NCBI GenBank assembly: GCA_038534135.1
Contig: JBCAXJ010000008.1
Location: 43,970-107,969, forward strand
Source: Thermohalobaculum sp038534135
GTDB taxonomy: Bacteria; Pseudomonadota; Alphaproteobacteria; Rhodobacterales; Rhodobacteraceae
DNA: 64,000 bases
Direction of reading: 5' to 3'
Of this stretch, positions 36,463-42,983 are shown piece after piece (position 1 is the first letter of the stretch; each line of letters begins with the position of its first letter). The notes under the pieces are model-generated. The model saw only the letters and a list, made by a program, of their open reading frames with translations, had not been told where the DNA came from and searched no databases. The position numbers and the translations under genes are program-made.

Positions 36463-37307
36463 GCTTCGTCGCACCGTTCTCGTTCTTGCTGCTGCTGCCG
36501 CTGGTGGGCTTTCTGCTCGTTGTCCGGTCTGGCGGCTCGGGCCAGGCGCAGCGTTTGCCCGGTGCATGGCACGGTCTCGTGCAGCCTGCCTTGCGCGGGT
36601 ACCTCGCGGCGCGCTCTCGCCTCGGGCATTCGGGCACGCCTGTCCTTTGCTTCATCGCCGCAACGCTGGTGATCACAGCACTCGCGCGGCCGGGGGTGGA
36701 CACCGACGACACCGATCGGCTCGCGACCCTCGCGGGGCGCGTGATCATTCTGGATGTCGGCGCCGATCTCGCGCGGCACAGGCACTTCATGGATGCGTTG
36801 CATCGCGCGGACGGCGGCATCGCGACGGCCGTGATCGCCGCTTCGGGCGATGCATACCGGATCGTTCCATTCACCACCGACAAATCGCAGATCGACCGAT
36901 ATGTGCAGGTCCTGGATGCCGGCATGATGCCAAGGCAGGGCCAGAGCCCGCACATCGCGCTGGCAACCGCTGAGCGGATCCTGACGGACGCCGGTTACCT
37001 GGTGCGCCAGATCGTGTTGTTGAGCGCGCGCGGCGGTCCACAGGAAACGGTCGAAATCCCGCCCGGGCAAAGCCGCCGCATCGTCGTGCCCCTTGGCGAC
37101 ACGGATCGCTGGGACGTTTGGGCAGCCGCAGAGCACGCTGAAATCGCCGGTCCAGATGCGGCTCGCGATCTGACCGAGGCACTGAAACACGATGCACGTG
37201 CCATGGCGCATGCGGAACTGCCGTCGACGCGCCATGAATTCACGACGGTGCTGATCGCGCTCGCGGCCCTGATCTGGCTGCTGCTCTTCCGCAGGAGAGA
37301 GGCGTGA
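36459..37307 (+). CDS. vWA-like membrane protein with degenerate MIDAS (BatB/MxaL-like)
   Basis: A 282-aa protein with N-terminal helices at residues 5-22 and 58-76 and a C-terminal helix just before FRRREA. The position of the MIDAS motif is VIILDVGAD (99-103) in place of DxSxS, so metal binding through this site is probably lost, while the fold appears kept (LLSARGG, ILTDAGY). It overlaps BatA by 4 bases (ATGA). A structural partner role for BatA is likely. Confidence 0.82.
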   Translation: MSFVAPFSFLLLLPLVGFLLVVRSGGSGQAQRLPGAWHGLVQPALRGYLAARSRLGHSGTPVLCFIAATLVITALARPGVDTDDTDRLATLAGRVIILDVGADLARHRHFMDALHRADGGIATAVIAASGDAYRIVPFTTDKSQIDRYVQVLDAGMMPRQGQSPHIALATAERILTDAGYLVRQIVLLSARGGPQETVEIPPGQSRRIVVPLGDTDRWDVWAAAEHAEIAGPDAARDLTEALKHDARAMAHAELPSTRHEFTTVLIALAALIWLLLFRRREA

Positions 37308-38113
37308 GACGCGGACACATTGTTCTGCTGGCCATCGGCGCCGCCCTTGCCATGCTCGCGTCGTGGAGCCTGCCGCGTTTGCAGGCGCCGTTGGACCGGT
37401 TCTCGGTCGCGATGAATCTGATCGCGGACGGGCGCGGCAGCGACGCCGTTCACCTGTTGGACGATCGCATCTGGCGCGGCATCGCCGAGTACCGTGCCAG
37501 CCGGTATCGCCGGGCAGCAACCGAGTTCGTCCAGGATGAAAGCGTGACCGCGACCTACAATCTCGGGACAGCCTATGCGCGCCTGGCAGAGTGGACAGCG
37601 GCGCGGGCCGCCTACGAGAGGGTCCTGAGGCTCGATCCCGGCCACGAGGACGCCGCGTTCAATCTTGCCCTTGTTCTGCAGGCGGAAGCACGCCAGCAGG
37701 AGGAACAGGAAGGACAACGTCAGACCCGAACGCTCGGCACCGTGAAGGGGAAGCCGGGACAAAGCGATCAGCAGGACAGCGCCGACGGCGAGGAAACCAC
37801 GACCGAAGACGCGCGCCCGTCGGACGATGTCGCGCGGACAGACAAGGACGCAACGCAGGCAGGTCAGATCGCGGCGCAGGGTCGAACGGGCGACAAGGCG
37901 CAAAGCGACGATGCGGCTGCCGGGCGTGGCGAAGTCACCGACTCCGAGGATACCGAGTCCACCGGGCGCGATGGATCCGGCGGCATGCGGCAACTGACGA
38001 AAAGCACACAGGATGCCGAGATCCTGTTGCGGCGCATCGTCGATGATCCCGAGCGTGTGCTCGCCGCACGCCTGCGCGCCATCGACCGCCTGCGCAACGA
38101 GGCCAAGAGATGA
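37304..38113 (+). CDS. TPR protein (BatC/MxaK-like)
   Basis: A 269-aa protein with an N-terminal signal anchor (residues 6-22), a TPR unit (TYNLGTAYARLAEWTAARAAY and the following LDPGHEDAAFNLALV), and a long low-complexity, Gln/Glu/Asp-rich, probably disordered periplasmic segment. The C-terminus has a short helical region EILLRRIVDDPE. Overlaps neighbours by 4 bases on both sides. Confidence 0.82.
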   Translation: MRRGHIVLLAIGAALAMLASWSLPRLQAPLDRFSVAMNLIADGRGSDAVHLLDDRIWRGIAEYRASRYRRAATEFVQDESVTATYNLGTAYARLAEWTAARAAYERVLRLDPGHEDAAFNLALVLQAEARQQEEQEGQRQTRTLGTVKGKPGQSDQQDSADGEETTTEDARPSDDVARTDKDATQAGQIAAQGRTGDKAQSDDAAAGRGEVTDSEDTESTGRDGSGGMRQLTKSTQDAEILLRRIVDDPERVLAARLRAIDRLRNEAKR

Positions 38114-39360
38114 GAGCAACCGGCGTCTTCTTTGTGCTCTTTGCGATCATGGCCACGCTGGTCCATGCGCAGCCAACGCAGGCCCCCCAGAAACCCGAGC
38201 TCAGGGTCGACGTCTCCCCTGCGCCCGCGCTTGCAACCAATGGGTACATCGACGGGCAGATCGTCCTCAGGATACAGCTTCTCTCGCGCCACCCGTTCGA
38301 GGCGCTTGACTTCAAACTGCCGCAAATCGCCAACGCGGACGTCATCGAACTCACGCGCCCACGCACGCGTAAAGTGACAGGCTATGCGGGCCAGGGCTTC
38401 GTTTTCGAGACATCGATCGCGGTCTTTCCAGAAAGAAGCGGCGTCCTGACAATCCCACCGGTGACAGCGGTCGGCTTCGTCCAGACCGAGCCTGACGGCG
38501 AATTGCAGTTCGATCTCGCTTCGGACCCGGTGGAGATCAAGATCGCAGGCATTTCTAGGCATTATGACAATCCCTGGTGGCTGGTCTCCGACCGCGTCGA
38601 GATCGAAGAGACGTGGTCCACACCGCCCGACGAAATCCGGGTTGGCGAACTGTTGCGCCGAACTGTCAGCCTGCGCGTCTGGGGTGTCGACGCCGAGCGT
38701 CTGCCGGAATTGGAACACGGCCGCACGCGCGGTGTCCGCGTCAGCCTGGCCGGGTCGGATCTTAAGACCAAGAAAAGCCCGGACGGCCTCGTGGCGCACG
38801 CGACCTATTCCTGGGACCTCGCGGCTGAACCACAGCAGGTCGCCTTCGTCACGCCGATCTCGTTGGACTACTGGGATCCGTCAGAGCACCGCCAGCGCAA
38901 GGCCGCCCTGCCCGCCCTGAGGCTGGAACCGCTGCCCGCAGACAGTGAAAAGATCGCGGCGGACTTGATGCAGGAAGCCGCACAGAACCGCGAGCAATCG
39001 GTGACAATCACGGCGGTTCTGGCCGGGGCTCTGAGCCTTCCCGTCTGTCTTGCGCTCGGGGCGTTCCTGCTGACGAGACTTCCGACACCGGCGGATCGAA
39101 GGCTGCGCGCCACTGTCAAAGACAACTCGGCCGCCGGTCTTTACCAGGCAGTGGAGGACTGGCTGTCACAGTCCAAGACGTCTGCCACGGATTTCGACCG
39201 GGGCCATGCCTCTCGGCTCAGGATAGCCCGTCATCTCTTCGCACCGGAACATCCTGAAGGTGCGTCTGAGAGCCAGGTCGTGTCGGACGCCTATCGATTT
39301 TCGCGGCAGCGAAGGCTCGAACGGCTCCTCGACCGCTTGCGCAACCTATGGTATGTTTGA
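38110..39360 (+). CDS. BatD-like protein
   Basis: A 416-aa protein with a signal peptide ending near residue 20 (TLVHAQP), beta-rich periplasmic domains (LRVDVSPAPALATNGYIDGQIVLRI, FVFETSIAVFPERSG), a transmembrane helix at about residues 300-322 and a cytoplasmic tail. This is the BatD/oxygen-tolerance layout. It is the last gene of the MoxR operon; its stop lies inside an inverted repeat. Confidence 0.82.
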   Translation: MRATGVFFVLFAIMATLVHAQPTQAPQKPELRVDVSPAPALATNGYIDGQIVLRIQLLSRHPFEALDFKLPQIANADVIELTRPRTRKVTGYAGQGFVFETSIAVFPERSGVLTIPPVTAVGFVQTEPDGELQFDLASDPVEIKIAGISRHYDNPWWLVSDRVEIEETWSTPPDEIRVGELLRRTVSLRVWGVDAERLPELEHGRTRGVRVSLAGSDLKTKKSPDGLVAHATYSWDLAAEPQQVAFVTPISLDYWDPSEHRQRKAALPALRLEPLPADSEKIAADLMQEAAQNREQSVTITAVLAGALSLPVCLALGAFLLTRLPTPADRRLRATVKDNSAAGLYQAVEDWLSQSKTSATDFDRGHASRLRIARHLFAPEHPEGASESQVVSDAYRFSRQRRLERLLDRLRNLWYV

Positions 39361-39377
39361 GCCATAATGAAACATAC
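39351..39377. repeat. inverted repeat at the end of the bat operon
   Basis: GTATGTTT and AAACATAC form a perfect 8-bp inverted repeat with an 11-bp spacer, overlapping the BatD-like stop codon. It is AT-rich with no clear T-run, so it could be a weak terminator or a protein-binding site. Confidence 0.45.
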
Positions 39378-39446
39378 TTCATTTAAATTGCCAGTGTGAT
39401 CGGACCCGATTCGATCCGGCTAAGCACTTGTCAGTCCCCTGATTCT

Positions 39447-39481
39447 TTGACAACGATATTAGAACTCTGAATTCAGAACTC
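39447..39481 (+). promoter_or_regulatory. putative promoter and operator of the Rieske-PQQ operon
   Basis: TTGACA at 39447-39452 is a good -35 box. The 12-bp perfect palindrome TCTGAATTCAGA at 39466-39477 sits where the -10 region should be. Nine bases (TCTGAATTC) are shared with the site before the GntR gene, so this may be where that regulator blocks transcription. The start codon is 62 bp further on. Confidence 0.45.
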
Positions 39482-39542
39482 GGCGACGAGTGAAGAACCA
39501 GATCAAATGACCGCATCCTAATGCGGCGATAGGGAGGATCCG

Positions 39543-40157
39543 GTGGCGAAGAACCGCCGTAACGAGGCTGAAGAACAGCCTCCCACCGCATTGCCGAACA
39601 GGCGCGATGTCCTGGGGGTCGGCAGCAGTTTGCTGATTGGTGCGGCGCTGACTGCACCCAGAGACGCCTATGCCGCCAAACCACCCGAGAAGATGGTCGC
39701 GCAGCCGGGCGATCGCATTCAGATCATCAAGGGTGCGCTGAAGGACCAGATGGTACGGCCCGAGCTGCTTGAAGCTGGCGCGAAACCGTTCGAGGCCTTT
39801 CCGTTTGACCCCGAGAACGGCGTGCTGCGCCGCAAGTACCGGCTGAACCGGATGCTGGTGCTGCGTCTGGACCCCGCCGAGATGGATGACGCAACGCGCG
39901 CGCTCAGCGCGGACGGTGTGCTGGTCTTCTCGGCGCTCTGCACCCACCGGGCCTGCACCATCAAATCGTGGAAGGCCGAGGAACGCCAACTGCGCTGCCA
40001 CTGCCATTTGTCCGAATTTGCCGCCCTGGCCGGCGGAAGCGTTACGGACGGTCCCGCACGGCGGCGCCTGCCCATGGTGCCGCTTGGTCTGGATGACGAA
40101 GGCTTCATCGTTGCCAAGGAAAGCTTCAACGGCAAGGTCGGAGCCGCAAAGAAATAA
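39543..40157 (+). CDS. Tat-exported Rieske [2Fe-2S] protein
   Basis: A 204-aa protein starting at GTG 39543 behind AGGGAGGATCC. A twin-arginine signal (RRDVLGVGSSLLIGAAL) is at about residues 20-45. The Rieske ligands are Cys133, His135, Cys152 and His155; Cys138 and Cys154 are placed to form the disulfide found in high-potential Rieske proteins (bc1, arsenite oxidase small subunit) and absent from dioxygenase-type ones. The motifs read CTHRAC and CHCH. As the first gene of the PQQ dehydrogenase operon it could accept its electrons in the periplasm, a role normally played by a cytochrome c (inference). Confidence 0.85.
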   Translation: MAKNRRNEAEEQPPTALPNRRDVLGVGSSLLIGAALTAPRDAYAAKPPEKMVAQPGDRIQIIKGALKDQMVRPELLEAGAKPFEAFPFDPENGVLRRKYRLNRMLVLRLDPAEMDDATRALSADGVLVFSALCTHRACTIKSWKAEERQLRCHCHLSEFAALAGGSVTDGPARRRLPMVPLGLDDEGFIVAKESFNGKVGAAKK

Positions 40158-40212
40158 AGAAAAGAGCGAGGGAAGAACCGCCCGAACAACGGGCTCAATC
40201 GGGAGGAAGCAA

Positions 40213-41955
40213 ATGCGACGACTATCAACCTGCCTGGCCGCACTGGCCATTGGCAGCATCGGGACGGTCGCGTCAGCCGACAATTACAACCCGGTCACCG
40301 ACTCACGACTCGCCAACCCCGAGCCGCACAACTGGTTGACCTGGCGCGGCAACTACGAAGGCCACGGCCACAGCCCGCTCAATCAGATCAATGATGGCAA
40401 CGTCAAGAACCTGACACCTGCCTGGGTGTTCTCGACCGGCATGACCGAAGGGCACCAATCGCCGCCGATGGTCAATGACGGGATGATGTACATCTCGACC
40501 CCGCAGAGCCAGGTGATCGCACTAGATGCCCGCACGGGGAACGAGATCTGGCGCTACGTGCACGAACTGCCCGAGGATCTGTTCCAGCTTCACCCGACAA
40601 ACCGCGGTGTCGCCCTCTATGGCGACAAGGTCTTCATGGCGACCTATGAAGCGGGCGTCGTCGCGCTGGATGCCAAGACCGGCAAGAAGATCTGGCACAC
40701 CATCGTCGATGACTACACCGACGGATACTATTCGACCCTGTCGCTGCTCGCGGCACAGGGCAAGATCATCACCGGCGTGTCTGGTGGCGAGTATGGCATT
40801 CGCGGCCATGTGACCGCATTGGATGCGGAAACCGGTGCCGAGGCGTGGAGAACCTACACTATCCCTGCCCCCGGCGAGCCCGGCAGCGAAACCTGGAAAG
40901 GCGATAGCTGGAAGGTTGGCGGTGGCTCCGTCTGGATGCAGCCGAACTACGATTCCGACACGGGCATCCTCTACGTTGGCACCGGAAATGGCGGGCCATG
41001 GATGCCGGACACCCGGCCGGGCGACAACCTCTACACGACCTCGGTCATGGCGCTGGATATCAAGGACGGCTCGATCACCGGGCACCACCAGTACCACTGG
41101 AACGATGCCTGGGACTGGGACGAGGTCTCTGCACCGCTCCTGATGCCGATCGAGCGTGACGGCCAAAAGGTCAACGGTCTCGTTCACGCGGGCCGCAACG
41201 GCTACATCTGGACCATGGAGGCCAAGGACGACGGCTCCATCGGCTTCATCAAGGCCGACAAGTATGTCCGTCAGGACGCGTTCGAGTCGATCGATCCGGA
41301 AACGGGCCGCCCGACCTACAACGAGGCCAAGACCCCCGGCACCAACAAGACTGTCACCTTCTGTCCGTCGCTGTGGGGCGGCAAGGACTGGCCGCCGGAA
41401 GCCTACAACCCCGACACCGGCCTGTTCTATATACCGGCGCATGAAAACCTGTGCTCGGAACTGGGCGGTGTGCCGATCGGCGAGCGTGAGCCCGGCGAGC
41501 TTTACATCGGCATCCCGATCGATGTGATCCTGGCATCGCTGCGCTTCGCGGACGGCGTCGATCCGTCCAAGCCTGTTCCGATCGGTCAGTTGCAGGCCTG
41601 GGACATGAACAAGGGCGAGATGGTCTGGCAGCAGGAGTTCCACGACACGCCCTACTGGGGTCCGCTCCTGTCGACCGGCGGGAACCTGATCTTCACCGGC
41701 GGCACGAATGACCGGATGTTCCGGGCCTTCAATGCCTCGACCGGGGAGAAGCTGTGGGAGTTCCCGACCAATTCGGGCGTGACCGCGGCCCCCGCTTCTT
41801 ATGAGGTGGACGGAACCCAGTACATCGCCGTGCAATCCGGCTGGGGCGTGGACGCCGAGCGTATGCAGGGGCTTCTGAAGGACATGCTCCCCGAAGGCCG
41901 CGTTCCTGACGTGCCGCAGGGCGGTGCGCTCTGGGTCTTCAAACTCAGCGAATGA
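40213..41955 (+). CDS. PQQ-dependent alcohol dehydrogenase, probable lanthanide type
   Basis: A 580-aa periplasmic quinoprotein with a Sec signal ending near residue 22 (TVASA). Eight-bladed propeller tryptophan-docking repeats are visible (ALDARTGNEIWRY, ALDAKTGKKIWH, AFNASTGEKLWEF). By position Glu193 and Asn259 are the metal ligands and Asp301 the catalytic base. Asp303 (WDWD) is the additional Asp that distinguishes lanthanide-dependent XoxF/ExaF-type enzymes from calcium forms (Ala or Ser there). The vicinal Cys-Cys pair usual near residue 100-130 is absent. No heme motif, so it needs an external electron acceptor. ATG 40213 has GGGAGGAAGC upstream. Confidence 0.88.
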   Translation: MRRLSTCLAALAIGSIGTVASADNYNPVTDSRLANPEPHNWLTWRGNYEGHGHSPLNQINDGNVKNLTPAWVFSTGMTEGHQSPPMVNDGMMYISTPQSQVIALDARTGNEIWRYVHELPEDLFQLHPTNRGVALYGDKVFMATYEAGVVALDAKTGKKIWHTIVDDYTDGYYSTLSLLAAQGKIITGVSGGEYGIRGHVTALDAETGAEAWRTYTIPAPGEPGSETWKGDSWKVGGGSVWMQPNYDSDTGILYVGTGNGGPWMPDTRPGDNLYTTSVMALDIKDGSITGHHQYHWNDAWDWDEVSAPLLMPIERDGQKVNGLVHAGRNGYIWTMEAKDDGSIGFIKADKYVRQDAFESIDPETGRPTYNEAKTPGTNKTVTFCPSLWGGKDWPPEAYNPDTGLFYIPAHENLCSELGGVPIGEREPGELYIGIPIDVILASLRFADGVDPSKPVPIGQLQAWDMNKGEMVWQQEFHDTPYWGPLLSTGGNLIFTGGTNDRMFRAFNASTGEKLWEFPTNSGVTAAPASYEVDGTQYIAVQSGWGVDAERMQGLLKDMLPEGRVPDVPQGGALWVFKLSE

Positions 41956-42437
41956 GGATGTCATCGCTGAAAACATGGCTGGTCCGGGCGCTCATCGCGC
42001 CCGGACTTGCCGCATGTCTGCTGACCCTGCCCGCCGCGGCGGTCGACATGCCAAGGGACAAGGATGCTGTCATCGACTACATCCGCACGGCGATCGAGAC
42101 CAAGGACTACGACATGCTGCGCGAGATGGTGTTCTGGAAAGACACCGGAAAGATCAAGAAGCGCATTGTCAGGTTCCACCTCGCCCGCAGCCTGGGGCGT
42201 CCAATCAAGAGCATCACGTGGGAACCGTTTCCTGAAGATGGGTTCGACGCTGCTGTCGCGACCGGGAAGCTTGCACCAAACATGGACGTGAGCCATGCTG
42301 TGCGTGTGATCTTCGATGAAGAACCGATCAATCAGGCGGGCAAACAACCGACCGCCGTGTTCCTCGTCGGTATGCGCAAGGATGTCTACAGGATCGGCCT
42401 GGTAAACCGCGCAGGTTTTGACGACGACGACGATTGA
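41952..42437 (+). CDS. small exported protein of unknown function
   Basis: A 161-aa protein starting inside the stop of the PQQ dehydrogenase (ATGA), so translation is coupled. A signal peptide spans about residues 1-30 (LIAPGLAACLLTLPAAA). The mature part is alpha/beta-looking (AVIDYIRTAIETKDYDMLREMVF, RVIFDEEP, TAVFLVGMRKDVYRIGLV) and ends in five Asp residues. I recognise no family. The place is where methanol dehydrogenase loci encode MxaJ/XoxJ, MxaG or MxaI, but it is none of these by sequence. It could be an assembly factor or an electron/metal partner. Confidence 0.8.
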   Translation: MRMSSLKTWLVRALIAPGLAACLLTLPAAAVDMPRDKDAVIDYIRTAIETKDYDMLREMVFWKDTGKIKKRIVRFHLARSLGRPIKSITWEPFPEDGFDAAVATGKLAPNMDVSHAVRVIFDEEPINQAGKQPTAVFLVGMRKDVYRIGLVNRAGFDDDDD

Positions 42438-42445
42438 ATCGACGA

Positions 42446-42464
42446 GCCGCCGGTCAACGGCGGC
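42446..42464 (+). terminator. GC hairpin between the PQQ and molybdoenzyme genes
   Basis: GCCGCCG-GTCAA-CGGCGGC, a perfect 7-bp stem nine bases after the previous stop. No T-run follows. It may attenuate transcription into or stabilise the message before the iorAB-like pair. Confidence 0.4.
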
Positions 42465-42527
42465 CCAGACAGGGGGCGTCACGATGTGCCCCATGACCCA
42501 AACCCAGGTGAAACCCAGGAGGGTGCA

Positions 42528-42980
42528 ATGGCAACACTGAAGGTAAACGGGGGCTCGATGACCATCGACGGGCCCGAGGACACAACGCTGCTTTGGGCGT
42601 TGCGTGACATGGCTGGGCTGACCGGCACGAAATACGGCTGCGGCGCTGGCCTGTGCGGTGCCTGCACCGTGCATGTGGACGGTGTCGCCGTGAAGTCCTG
42701 CATGACAACCGTGGAAGAGGTTGCCGGCAAGGAGGTCACGACGATCGAGGGCCTGTCGCCGGACGGCGACCACCCGGTTCAGGTCGCCTGGCGCGATCTG
42801 CACGTGCCGCAATGCGGCTTCTGCCAAAGCGGCCAGATCATGCAGGCCGCGAGCCTGCTGTCGGAAAAGCCGAACCCGACCGATCAGGAAATCCTGGACG
42901 GCATGGCCGATAACATCTGCCGCTGTGGCTGCTACGAACGCATCGTGGCTGCCGTCCGGCAGGCCGCAACGGGGAGCTGA
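42528..42980 (+). CDS. [2Fe-2S] subunit of molybdenum hydroxylase (IorA/CoxS-like)
   Basis: A 150-aa two-cluster ferredoxin subunit of the xanthine oxidase family. The plant-type cluster motif is YGCGAGLCGACTV with a further Cys in VKSCMT; the second cluster is bound by CGFCQSGQIM and NICRCGCYERI. There is no signal peptide, so it should be carried out by the Tat-signal-bearing large subunit. ATG 42528 follows AGGAGGGTGCA. It delivers electrons from the Mo centre to an acceptor. Confidence 0.92.
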   Translation: MATLKVNGGSMTIDGPEDTTLLWALRDMAGLTGTKYGCGAGLCGACTVHVDGVAVKSCMTTVEEVAGKEVTTIEGLSPDGDHPVQVAWRDLHVPQCGFCQSGQIMQAASLLSEKPNPTDQEILDGMADNICRCGCYERIVAAVRQAATGS

Positions 42981-42983
42981 TCA

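Noticed and set aside
39361..39542. A small gene between the bat operon and the Rieske gene
   Set aside because: The only frame here on the - strand overlaps the promoter and palindrome, and has no ribosome site.
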